Assembly (NCBI GenBank): GCA_030616195.1
Contig: JAUWXW010000009.1
Coordinates: 1 to 16,745, forward strand
Origin: Chloroflexota bacterium
GTDB taxonomy: Bacteria; Chloroflexota; Dehalococcoidia; RBG-13-53-26
Reading direction: 5' to 3'
DNA length: 16,745 nucleotides
The notes beneath the pieces are model-generated. The model made no database searches and was not told the origin of the DNA. It worked only from the letters and a program-made list of their open reading frames with translations. A program made the position numbers and the translations under genes. Position 1 is the first letter of the stretch. Each line of letters begins with the position of its first letter. This document shows positions 1-7,192 of this stretch, piece after piece.

Positions 1-32
1 TCGATCTCAGTATCCCAGTACTTCCGCTTCAT
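1..32 (-). CDS. 5' end of a minus-strand gene, possibly phenylacetate-CoA ligase-like (cut by window edge)
   Basis: Only the first 10 codons are inside the window; they read MKRKYWDTEI and the gene runs off the left edge. The start is supported by a strong Shine-Dalgarno (AAGGAGG, 4 bases before the ATG) and by a plausible promoter at 141-114. An N-terminus of the type K-Y-W-x-x-E-I is common in phenylacetate-CoA ligase (PaaK-type AMP-forming ligase) proteins, which activate aryl acids to CoA thioesters. The neighbouring lipoprotein, of a family that binds amino acids or aromatic acids, fits that reading. Ten residues cannot prove a family: the start is fairly secure, the product is a guess. 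Confidence 0.45.
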   Translation of the reverse strand, partial: MKRKYWDTEI

Positions 33-113
33 GTCCCCTCCTTCATTGAAAGTAGGACGCCAGCCTTGCAAATAGGGCCAATCACAGCGTATCCCAACTG
101 TCTGCGACGCCTT

Positions 114-141
114 ATTCTAGCATAAGACCTCTATTCATCAA
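114..141 (-). promoter_or_regulatory. Candidate sigma-70-type promoter for the left-edge gene
   Basis: On the minus strand a -35-like TTGATG (141-136) is followed after 16 bases by TAGAAT (119-114). The -10 is preceded by TGC, so it also fits an extended -10 (TGnTAnAAT-like). Transcription would begin near 107, leaving a leader of about 75 bases before the ATG at 32. Seen by eye only. Confidence 0.4.
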
Positions 142-306
142 ACAGACCATGAAGTCCATCCTTCCTGTCGATGAGGGGGCGGACTAGGCCATCCAGAGGC
201 TGATGGAATAGGAGCAAGTAAGAGCAGGCAGTTTGAGCCATCTTGGGGAACATGTGGTGTTGGCAAAGAAGTGACTGCCATTCAGGCGGTGGAGGAGTGC
301 CAGACA

Positions 307-335
307 TTGACAGTTTCAAACAATGCTGCCATATT
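307..335 (+). promoter_or_regulatory. Possible promoter of the substrate-binding lipoprotein gene
   Basis: A perfect consensus -35 TTGACA (307-312) is followed at 17 bases by CATATT (330-335), a poor -10; the overlapping TATTAA at 332-337 is an alternative. Transcription would begin only a few bases before the ATG at 346, giving a nearly leaderless mRNA. That would agree with the lack of a Shine-Dalgarno before this ATG. Confidence 0.28.
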
Positions 336-345
336 AATTCAAGAA

Positions 346-1590
346 ATGGACAGGAAGTTGACCAAGGTAGTGGCTATGGCCCTTCTGGGGCTATTACTGG
401 TAACCATGCCCGGTCTAGCTGGTTGTAGCCGGGCTGAGGCGTCTACAAGGGAGATTATCGTTGGATTCCTGGATGACTTAACCGGAGCGGGCAGCTTTGC
501 CATAAAGCAGGGCTATCAGGGTATGCAGGACTACTTTCGCATGATTGAAGAGGAGGACCCCATACCCGGGGCGAGAATAAAGCTCATCAACTATGATACA
601 AGGCTTGACTACGGCAGGGTGTCTGCCGGTTATGTATGGTTGAAGGGTCAAGGAACAGAGCTATTCATCATAGTTGTATCCTCGACTGAGGAGATGGTCG
701 CGGACGACTTGGAACGGGATGAGATTCCCATGTTTGGTCTTCAGTCGTCACCCGCGCTGCTGGGAAAGGACTGGGTCTTTACCTTTGCTCCCGCCTGGAC
801 GTGGGAGGCAGACTGCATTATGCAGTATATTTGGGATAACTGGAACTACGATGAAATGGCGAGAGCTCCCATAGTGGGTCACATAGGGGTTTCCGGTTGG
901 GTGGGGCCTACTCTGGTGATGGAAAGGCTTGAGGAGTTGCATGACCGGTACCCAGATGAATTCGAGTTGAGGGATGAGTTGGCTCCCTGGGGAGCTATGA
1001 CCTGGGTTAGTGAGGTCAGCCGGCTGAAGGACTGTGACTTCATTATTCCCACGGTGTATGGTCCGCAAATGGTTAGCTTCTTGAGGGAAGCAAGAGAAAG
1101 AGGATATGAGGGCCAATTCGTCAGCACAACGGCGGTGTTGATAGCCTTTTGGGACCTGGTGAGGGCCAGCATCCCGCTGGAAGACGTTGATGGCACTCTC
1201 AGCTTGTCTGCCTGGCCCTACTGGACGGACGATGTGCCTTTTCTCGACCAGTGCCGGGAACGTCTGTTGAGATACCGTCCCGATGAAGCCGAGTTTCACC
1301 TGAGGCAGACAGGGTGGATGACCGGGCAGGCCTTAGCTATGATCGTAGCTGATGCCATAAGGACGGCAGTAGAAGAGGTAGGGGCTGACAATGTAGATGG
1401 CCATGCCCTGCGCGATGGGCTGGCAAAGGTAAATATCACCGTTGAGGGGTGGGGTAGCCGCCCGTGGCAGTTTACTGAAGACCGCAATGTCCTTCTGCCA
1501 GAGCTCAGGATGTACGAGTATAGGGCGGCGGAAGACAGCTGGTTTGCCGTTACCGACTGGTATCTGCCTCTCTCAGTGGCCGGTCAGTAA
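346..1590 (+). CDS. ABC transporter substrate-binding lipoprotein, LivK-like (periplasmic binding protein type 1)
   Basis: The 414-residue product is predicted to be a membrane-anchored receptor that hands small organic ligands to an ABC importer. The ATG at 346 is chosen because it gives a textbook lipoprotein signal: MDRK, a hydrophobic core (residues 8-22) and lipobox L24-A-G-C27, then S-R-A-E. The reading frame stays open to a GTG at 271, which would add 25 residues that do not look like a signal peptide. The mature part opens with IIVGFLDDLTGAG, typical of the Peripla_BP_6 first strand, and keeps two-lobe features such as IGVSGWVGPT and the DGxALRDGLAKV-like helix near the C-terminus. 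Fold assignment is by overall pattern. No permease or ATPase gene is in the window. The ligand is unknown; a divergent CoA-ligase-like gene hints at an aromatic or carboxylic acid. Confidence 0.8.
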   Translation: MDRKLTKVVAMALLGLLLVTMPGLAGCSRAEASTREIIVGFLDDLTGAGSFAIKQGYQGMQDYFRMIEEEDPIPGARIKLINYDTRLDYGRVSAGYVWLKGQGTELFIIVVSSTEEMVADDLERDEIPMFGLQSSPALLGKDWVFTFAPAWTWEADCIMQYIWDNWNYDEMARAPIVGHIGVSGWVGPTLVMERLEELHDRYPDEFELRDELAPWGAMTWVSEVSRLKDCDFIIPTVYGPQMVSFLREARERGYEGQFVSTTAVLIAFWDLVRASIPLEDVDGTLSLSAWPYWTDDVPFLDQCRERLLRYRPDEAEFHLRQTGWMTGQALAMIVADAIRTAVEEVGADNVDGHALRDGLAKVNITVEGWGSRPWQFTEDRNVLLPELRMYEYRAAEDSWFAVTDWYLPLSVAGQ

Positions 1591-1606
1591 TCCGAGTTCT
1601 TGACAA

Positions 1607-1665
1607 CCTCAAGCAAGGTCCATAAGTACCTACCAGCCGGGACTGAAGACCCCCCTTGCTTCAGG
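1607..1665. terminator. Inverted repeat between convergent genes, possible bidirectional terminator
   Basis: cctcaagcaagg (1607-1618) pairs with ccttgcttcagg (1654-1665) with one mismatch in 12, across a 35-base loop. It sits in the 103-base gap between the stops of the lipoprotein gene (1590) and the tandem malic enzyme (1694), where a shared terminator is expected. There is no clear T-run, so it would not be a standard intrinsic terminator. Confidence 0.35.
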
Positions 1666-1693
1666 CCAACCAGTGACCATCGGTTGCATCGGT

Positions 1694-4207
1694 CTAGGCT
1701 GTCCCTACCAGTTGGCCCTCGTAGACAAAACGCCTGGTGCGTTCCTCCACATCTTCGGGCTTTACTTCCGCTCGTGCCACGCCGGAATCTATAGCCGCCT
1801 TAGCCACTGCAGCAGCTACCTTCATTGATACGCGGAGGTCCATAGCACTAGTTATAACGTAATCCTCTTTGAGCTCTTTGTCTCCCACCAGTCCGCTCAT
1901 GGCGTGAGCGGCAGCAATCTTCATCGGCTCGTTTATGTCGCTGGCTCTCACGTCCAGAGCGCCTCTGAAGATGCCGGGGAAGGCCAGACAATTGTTGACT
2001 TGATTGGGAAAGTCTGACCGACCGGTAGCAACCACCCTGGCGCCCGCCGCCTTGGCTGCATCAGGCATGATCTCCGGGACAGGGTTGGCCATAGCGAAGA
2101 TGACCGGGTCTTTGGCCATCGACTGCACCATTTCAGGGCTGACCACGTTGGCCGCCGAGACGCCGATGAATACGTCAGCACCTTTGATTGCCGCCCCCAG
2201 GGTCCCGTTGAGTTTATCCAGATTGGTCACCCGAGCCATTTCCTCCTTGGCCCAGTTCATGTTTTTCTTCCTGCCTTCGTATATTGCCCCCGTCGAGTCA
2301 CATATTATGAGGCTGCCCACTCCCACGGAAAGCATCATCTTGGCTACCGCCATGCCGGCAGCACCGGCCCCATTGATCACAATGCTTACCTCAGACAGGG
2401 TCTTGCCGACTAACTTCAAGGCATTGACTAGCCCCGCCAGTACCACTACGGCGGTGCCGTGCTGGTCATCATGAAACACCGGGATATCCAGTTCCTTCTT
2501 CAGGCGCTGCTCAATGGCAAAGCAGCGAGGTGCAGAGATGTCCTCCAGGTTCAGTCCACCAAAAGAAGGGGCAATGTACTCTACAATCTCCACTATCTCG
2601 TCGGGGTCCTGAGTAGACAAGCATATGGGGAAGGCCTCCACCCCGGCAAAGGTGTTGAAGAGAATAGATTTCCCTTCCATCACTGGCAGAGCTGCCCTGG
2701 CACCGATATTGCCGAACCCCAGCACAGCACTCCCATCTGACACGACAGCTACAAGATTGCCTTTGGCTGTATACTCATACACCTTGGTCAAATCTTTTTG
2801 AATTTCTTTGGAAGGCTCGGCACTGCCCGGAGGGAGGCAGAAGGCTTTGAAGAGATAATGGTCAATAGTGTGTACTTTGCTCCTGATCTCCAAAACACCT
2901 TGAAACCTCTTGTGGAGCTCGACTGCTTCATCTGCCAGGGAAAACTCTCCCTCCTTATGAGGTGGTCTGGAAGACACAGGAAAGTGGCCCTCACGAAGAT
3001 ACTCGTGGAGTCTAGCTGACACCTGGGACGGTTCAAGCTCGACTCTGGCTTCTCCCGTTTCTATGGCTGATCTGGCAACAGCCTCAGCTACGGCAGGTGG
3101 TACTCTGAAGTCAAGCACCTTTGGAACTATGTGGTCAGGCCCGAGCTCCGCATCTGATACCAAGCCCGCCATGGCATGTGCGGCAGCTACCAGCATCTCA
3201 TTATTGATATTTCTTGCCTGTACATCCAAAAGCCCCCTGACGAAACCGGGGAACACCAGAGCAGTATCGATTTGATTGGGGAAATCGCTTCTGCCAGTGG
3301 CCACAACACTGGCCCCACCTTCTCTTGCTATCTCCGGCATGATCTCGGGCATAGGAAGAGCCAAAGCAAATACGATGGCGCCAGGAGCCATCGAGCTTAC
3401 CATCTCTGCTGTTACCTGGTTGCCCTCTGACAGGCCAACGAAGACATCTGCCTGCTTCATCATATCGGCCAGGCTCCCTTTTCTATCCTCCAGGTTGGTT
3501 CTCCTGGCCATTTTGGCCTTCGCCCAATTCATTCCCTCCGCCCGGTATTTATGGATAGCGCCAGCCCTGTCACAGAGAACAATGTCCCCTGCTCCGGCAT
3601 AGAGCAACAAATCCGCTACTGCTATCCCGGCACTTCCTGCTCCATTAATCACCACACTGATTTCCTCTAGCTTCTTGCCGACGACTTTCAATGCGTTGAT
3701 CAAGCCAGCGAGAACCTCCACAGCAGCACTGTGCGCATCATCATGAAATACCGCGATATTGGCCGCAACCTTAAGCTGATCCTGTACGGCAAAGCATCGA
3801 GGTGCCGAGATATCCTCCAGGAATATGCCTCCAAAGGTAGGGGTAAGGGATAGAACAGTCTGGACGATTCTATCTACATCCTGTGTTGAGAGGCATATGG
3901 GGAAAGCGTCTACCCCGGCAAAGGTCTTGAAGATAACAGACTTCGTCTCCATTACCGGCAATGCTGCCTCAGGACCTATGTTGCCAAGCCCCATGACAGC
4001 AGAGCCATCGGTGATAATGGCAACTGTGTTCCCGCGGCAGGTGGACTCAAAAGATGCCGCGGGATTATCAACAATTTCAAGACAAACCTGGCCCACGCCA
4101 GGGGTATAGAGAAGGCTCAGGGCTGACCTGTCTCTAAGAGGAACCTTGCTGCCTACGCCAATGAGGCCGCCATGTCTGCGGAGATATCGTAGTGTCTCTT
4201 CACTCAT
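1694..4207 (-). CDS. Tandem-duplicated malic enzyme (two malic enzyme modules in one chain)
   Basis: Malic enzyme oxidatively decarboxylates malate to pyruvate and CO2, producing NAD(P)H. This 837-residue protein holds two complete copies. Aligned positions keep a constant offset of 424 residues: K89/K513 (VMExK general base), E131-D132/E555-D556 and D156-D157/D580-D581 (metal ligands), GAGxAG at 189-194/613-618. The N-terminal copy (about 1-410) keeps catalytic Y34 in YTPGV, but L284 replaces the Asn of the A-N-P motif, and D314-T315 replace N-N in FPNQVNN. The C-terminal copy (about 425-837) keeps N708 and N738-N739, but L458 stands where Tyr should be (LPPG for YTPG). Single-copy bacterial enzymes are about 400 residues; MaeB-type fusions carry a phosphotransacetylase domain instead, which is absent here. 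The ATG at 4207 has AGGGGG 7 bases upstream. It lies 263 bases after the SDR operon and may be transcribed separately. Confidence 0.92.
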   Translation of the reverse strand: MSEETLRYLRRHGGLIGVGSKVPLRDRSALSLLYTPGVGQVCLEIVDNPAASFESTCRGNTVAIITDGSAVMGLGNIGPEAALPVMETKSVIFKTFAGVDAFPICLSTQDVDRIVQTVLSLTPTFGGIFLEDISAPRCFAVQDQLKVAANIAVFHDDAHSAAVEVLAGLINALKVVGKKLEEISVVINGAGSAGIAVADLLLYAGAGDIVLCDRAGAIHKYRAEGMNWAKAKMARRTNLEDRKGSLADMMKQADVFVGLSEGNQVTAEMVSSMAPGAIVFALALPMPEIMPEIAREGGASVVATGRSDFPNQIDTALVFPGFVRGLLDVQARNINNEMLVAAAHAMAGLVSDAELGPDHIVPKVLDFRVPPAVAEAVARSAIETGEARVELEPSQVSARLHEYLREGHFPVSSRPPHKEGEFSLADEAVELHKRFQGVLEIRSKVHTIDHYLFKAFCLPPGSAEPSKEIQKDLTKVYEYTAKGNLVAVVSDGSAVLGFGNIGARAALPVMEGKSILFNTFAGVEAFPICLSTQDPDEIVEIVEYIAPSFGGLNLEDISAPRCFAIEQRLKKELDIPVFHDDQHGTAVVVLAGLVNALKLVGKTLSEVSIVINGAGAAGMAVAKMMLSVGVGSLIICDSTGAIYEGRKKNMNWAKEEMARVTNLDKLNGTLGAAIKGADVFIGVSAANVVSPEMVQSMAKDPVIFAMANPVPEIMPDAAKAAGARVVATGRSDFPNQVNNCLAFPGIFRGALDVRASDINEPMKIAAAHAMSGLVGDKELKEDYVITSAMDLRVSMKVAAAVAKAAIDSGVARAEVKPEDVEERTRRFVYEGQLVGTA

Positions 4208-4375
4208 GGACTAACCCCCTGTTGCCCGTCATGCTATCGATCTGGGATTTTCCACATGGACTACTGTGGCTATTTGGGCTACGTTAGCTATGTTAGCTCC
4301 CCTGCTGGGTGGCTGTCAAGGCTGCTACGGGGCCAAAACCGACTCCCGCAGTTCTGGGTACCAGCTCGCCACGGC

Positions 4376-4420
4376 GAGTCGGTCGCCAGAGTCGGTCAAC
4401 AGAGTCGCTCGGTAGAGTCG
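4376..4420. repeat. 13-bp tandem repeat, about 3.5 copies
   Basis: The core gagtcg starts at 4376, 4389, 4402 and 4415, exactly 13 bases apart. The units are gagtcggtcgcca, gagtcggtcaaca and gagtcgctcggta, then a half unit. It lies in the 263-base gap between the SDR stop (4471) and the malic enzyme start (4207), and abuts a second array with a different period. Confidence 0.8.
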
Positions 4421-4462
4421 CCTGTGGAGACCTCTGGAGACCTCTGGAGACCTTTGGAGACC
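4421..4462. repeat. 10-bp tandem repeat, about 4.2 copies
   Basis: The unit cctctggaga is exact at 4431-4440 and 4441-4450, with one-base variants at 4421-4430 (cctgtggaga) and 4451-4460 (cctttggaga), and a final cc. It begins at the base after the 13-bp array ends and stops 8 bases short of the SDR stop codon. It is a minisatellite-like block of unknown role. Confidence 0.85.
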
Positions 4463-4470
4463 GTGCCCAT

Positions 4471-5259
4471 CTATCCTTGACCAATGATTTCCTTTGTAGC
4501 CAAAGGCACAAACTCTATCCCGCCGTCTATTTCGAACATCTTGCCGGTCACCCAGTCGGAGGCAGAGGAGGCCAGATACAGCGCCGCCAGGGCTATATCC
4601 TCAGGAGTGCCCATGCGGTTCATTGGCGTGCCAGCCACGATTTTGTCTTTCACTGGTCCAATCATTTGAATGGCGCGCTCCGTCAAAACGGCGCCCGGTA
4701 GGATGGCATTTACCCGAACGTAGGGAGCCAGTTCCCAGGCCAGCGTCCGAGTGAAAGAGTTCACTCCTGCCTTGGCCGCCCCGTAGGCAATCATGCCGAC
4801 GCTGGGTATTATAGAGTCTCGGCTGGAGATGTTGACGATTGAGCCTGCCTTCTGCTCCAGCATCACCTTGGCTACCGCTTTGCTACAGATAAACATGCTG
4901 GTGAGATTCTCCCGTAAGACGGCCTCCCAGGCCCGCTGGCTCATTTGCATCACTGGTCTGAAGAATCCGGCCCCGGCATTGTTGACCAGGATGTCGATCC
5001 TACCAAACTCCTGTCTTGTCATGTTAACCATGTTGTCTACTTGCTCTTCATCACGGACGTCACAGGGTGTGACCAGGGCTTTGCGGCCCAGGGCGCGGAC
5101 CTCGGCCGCAGTAGCCTCTATCTCGCTCACTGTTCTGGCCGCACAGACCAGGTCAGCGCCAGCCTCGGCAAAAGCCAGGGCAATTCCTTTGCCTATTCCC
5201 CTTCCATCCCCGGTGACGATAGCCACCTTGCCGTTCAATGCAAACCTGTCCAGGATCAT
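4471..5259 (-). CDS. Short-chain dehydrogenase/reductase, FabG-like (copy 1)
   Basis: This 262-residue classical SDR interconverts a hydroxyl and a keto group with NAD(P). Visible motifs: nucleotide site T16-G-D-G-R-G-I-G23, N93-N-A-G96, and the tetrad N118, S146, Y159, K163. The A-A-R after strand 2 (residues 40-42) leans toward NADP(H). Asp18 inside the glycine motif is odd; the paralogue at 10624-11400 has the usual Ala. The ATG at 5259 is preferred over the in-frame GTG at 5268 because AGGAGG (5273-5268) lies 8 bases before it, and the paralogue starts at the same MILDRF. It follows the crotonase gene by 47 bases, as the likely last gene of the operon. With no classical 3-hydroxyacyl-CoA dehydrogenase nearby it may perform that step; this is inference. 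About 88% identical to copy 2 over 250 residues. Confidence 0.9.
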   Translation of the reverse strand: MILDRFALNGKVAIVTGDGRGIGKGIALAFAEAGADLVCAARTVSEIEATAAEVRALGRKALVTPCDVRDEEQVDNMVNMTRQEFGRIDILVNNAGAGFFRPVMQMSQRAWEAVLRENLTSMFICSKAVAKVMLEQKAGSIVNISSRDSIIPSVGMIAYGAAKAGVNSFTRTLAWELAPYVRVNAILPGAVLTERAIQMIGPVKDKIVAGTPMNRMGTPEDIALAALYLASSASDWVTGKMFEIDGGIEFVPLATKEIIGQG

Positions 5260-5306
5260 CTCGGTCACCTCCTAAGAACATTCGGCCTTAAACCGAACTC
5301 AGCGGT

Positions 5307-6113
5307 CTACCTCCCCTTGAAAATCGGTGGCCTCTTCTCCAAAAAGGAAAGTACACCCTCCTTGTAATCTTCGGTTTGGGTAAGGATGGACGAAGCGTGG
5401 CCCTCTGTGCGAAGCTGGGTATCGAAGTCAGCCTCCAGGCTTTCATAGATCATTTGCTTTAGCGTCTGCAAGGCAATGGGTGGCATTTTCACCAGCTTGG
5501 CGGCCAGTGTTTGGGCTGCCTCCATCAGGCCTTCGGGAGACACGACTTCGCTGACCAAACCAAACCTCTCTGCCCACCTGGCATCTCTCTTCTCTCCGGT
5601 GCTCAGAAACTCGAGGGCGACGGGTATGGGCATGAGGCGCGGCAGTATGTAGGTGAGCCCGAGTTCTGCTGCCAGCCCCAGTTTGATGAAGGCGGGTGTG
5701 AACGTGGCCTGCTCTGAGGCAATGCGGTAGTCACAGTGACATATCAGAGCCAAACCCATGCCGGCAACGGCGCCATTGACAGCAGCAATGATCGGCTTTT
5801 TGCAGGCGCGGAGGGACATGGGTACCACCTGCGCCAGCCCGAAGGGCTGACTGAGGGTCGCCGTGCCCATCCCTGAGGAGGTTGGATCAGCGGATGCCTC
5901 GGCAACAGCCGCGACGTCCAGGCCAGGGCAAAATGAGCGTCCCGCCCCGGTCATGATGATGGCTCTGGTCTCGTCGTCGCTGGATAGTTCATCCATGCAC
6001 TGCTTAAACTCGTGCAAGAATGTCACATCCATGGCATTATACCGTTCGGGCCTGTTAAGGGTGAGGGTAGTCACGTAGTTGGCTTTCTCCAGTAGAATCC
6101 TCTGGTAAGGCAT
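5307..6113 (-). CDS. Enoyl-CoA hydratase/isomerase (crotonase family)
   Basis: This 268-residue protein has the usual length and layout of the family, which binds acyl-CoA and hydrates or isomerises the 2-enoyl bond. The oxyanion-hole segments are S60-F-C-P-G-L-D66 and N113-G-A-V-A-G-M-G120. At the first glutamate of classical hydratases (rat Glu144, in a P-E-I motif) this protein has P140-A141, while E168 in ALEFLSTG matches the second (Glu164). A further acidic residue, E150 in LAAELG, falls where PaaG-type isomerases carry their acid (PDSG). It is therefore better described as a hydratase/isomerase than as a strict hydratase. The ATG at 6113 has a near-perfect SD (AAGGAGGTGA) with a 6-base gap. 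It sits 37 bases after etfA and 47 before SDR copy 1, so it is surely co-transcribed with them. Confidence 0.9.
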   Translation of the reverse strand: MPYQRILLEKANYVTTLTLNRPERYNAMDVTFLHEFKQCMDELSSDDETRAIIMTGAGRSFCPGLDVAAVAEASADPTSSGMGTATLSQPFGLAQVVPMSLRACKKPIIAAVNGAVAGMGLALICHCDYRIASEQATFTPAFIKLGLAAELGLTYILPRLMPIPVALEFLSTGEKRDARWAERFGLVSEVVSPEGLMEAAQTLAAKLVKMPPIALQTLKQMIYESLEADFDTQLRTEGHASSILTQTEDYKEGVLSFLEKRPPIFKGR

Positions 6114-6150
6114 GGGTCACCTCCTTAATTTGCAGTCAGGTACAGCCTCC

Positions 6151-7182
6151 TCAACCTGTTTTGAGGCCGTCCAATTCCTGTATCAGCGCGCCTATTACCT
6201 CGTTGACGTCACCCACAATTCCATAGTCCGCAATCTGAAATATCTCCGCTTTGGGGTCCTTGTTTATGGCCACTATGATGCCGGAGCCCCACATTCCGGA
6301 GGTGTGTTGCATGGCACCGGAAATGCCGCAAGCAATGTATAGCTCCGGTTTCACCGTTATGCCTGTCTGCCCCACCATGTGTCCCGCCGGCAGCCACCCT
6401 AAGTCTGTTATCTCTTTGGTGGCCACCACCGCTGCCCCCAGGGACTGGGCCAGGTCCTCTAGCCTGTGGAAGTTCTCCAGCCCCCCTATTCCCCTTCCGC
6501 AAGCCACCACCACCCTGGCCTCTTCTGGACTGCTGCCCTGCTCTGCCCTCTGTGCCTTCTTCAATATCTTGAGCCTGAGGTTTTCTTGCCCTGGGCAAAT
6601 GGGCAGCGAGACGATGTCACCTCGCCTTGAAGCATCCCGCGGGCAGGGCTGTAGCACCCCCTGGCGAACAGTGGCCATCTGCGGCCTATGATCAGGGCAA
6701 ACGAAGGTGAGAATCATGTTGCCGCTGTAGCCACGCTTCGTTTGGAGCAAGAGTCCTGTTTCCTGTTCGATATCCAGGGCCACGCAGTCTGCAGTGAGCC
6801 CCGTGCCCAGTCTGGCTGCGACCCTCGGGGCCAGGTCCCTGCCTATGTCGGTAGCTCCCATCAAGAGGATGTCCGGCTTGTGCTCCAGCGCAGCATCAGT
6901 CACCGCCCGGCAGTAGATACTGGTATCGTAGTCACCTAGCGTCGGGCCATCCCCCAGAAGCACCTTGTCCGCTCCGCGGTAGATCAGTTCTTCAGACAAG
7001 CCCGTGACGCCGGAGCCGAGAAGAATGGCCCATACCTGGCCGTTCAATGCCTTGGCCAGTTCTTGGCCCCTTCCCAGTATCTCCAGGGACACCCTGGCCA
7101 ACTCCCCGTCTGACTGTTCAGCAAATACCCACACCATGCCCCGACCTTCCGCGTTTCCCTTCATATCGCTCGACGATGTCAC
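6151..7182 (-). CDS. etfA: Electron transfer flavoprotein, alpha subunit
   Basis: EtfA pairs with EtfB and carries FAD that shuttles electrons from acyl-CoA dehydrogenases. The 343-residue product has the variable N-terminal domain (about 15-205) and the conserved FAD domain: G229-R230-G231, G271-Q-T-G274, G286-I-S-G-A-M-Q-H293, N307-K-D-P310 and D319-Y-G321. The residue after T255 is K256, where most family members have an Arg (S-R-A-type motif) that tunes the flavin. The start is a GTG at 7182, supported by AGGAGG (7194-7189) 6 bases upstream. That SD overlaps the etfB stop codon (7193-7195), leaving a 10-base gap, so translation is probably coupled and the subunits made in equal amounts. 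Confidence 0.95.
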   Translation of the reverse strand: MTSSSDMKGNAEGRGMVWVFAEQSDGELARVSLEILGRGQELAKALNGQVWAILLGSGVTGLSEELIYRGADKVLLGDGPTLGDYDTSIYCRAVTDAALEHKPDILLMGATDIGRDLAPRVAARLGTGLTADCVALDIEQETGLLLQTKRGYSGNMILTFVCPDHRPQMATVRQGVLQPCPRDASRRGDIVSLPICPGQENLRLKILKKAQRAEQGSSPEEARVVVACGRGIGGLENFHRLEDLAQSLGAAVVATKEITDLGWLPAGHMVGQTGITVKPELYIACGISGAMQHTSGMWGSGIIVAINKDPKAEIFQIADYGIVGDVNEVIGALIQELDGLKTG

Positions 7183-7192
7183 CTCTGGCCTC

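Larger units (their letters stand above)
33..345. other. Divergent intergenic region
   Basis: This 313-base region separates the leftward ligase-like gene from the rightward lipoprotein gene. It holds the candidate promoter at 114-141 and a perfect TTGACA hexamer at 307-312. Short ORFs cross it on both strands, but none has a ribosome binding site together with a protein-like composition. No convincing operator palindrome or RNA gene was seen. Confidence 0.5.

Noticed and set aside
131..319. Minus-strand ORF of 62 codons between the two divergent genes
   Set aside because: No ribosome binding site, Pro/Cys-rich low-quality product, and it crosses the candidate promoter region.
2004..3602. 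Long plus-strand ORFs opposite the malic enzyme gene
   Set aside because: They are antisense shadows; both appear at equivalent positions in each half because the coding strand is duplicated.
1694..4207. Reading the malic enzyme as an assembly artefact (collapsed or chimeric duplicate)
   Set aside because: The two halves differ at many residues, including specific active-site positions, and are joined by a unique linker in one open frame, which argues for a real old fusion.
4309..4701. Plus-strand ORF through the tandem repeats
   Set aside because: It reads the short repeats and then the antisense of SDR copy 1; no sign of real coding.
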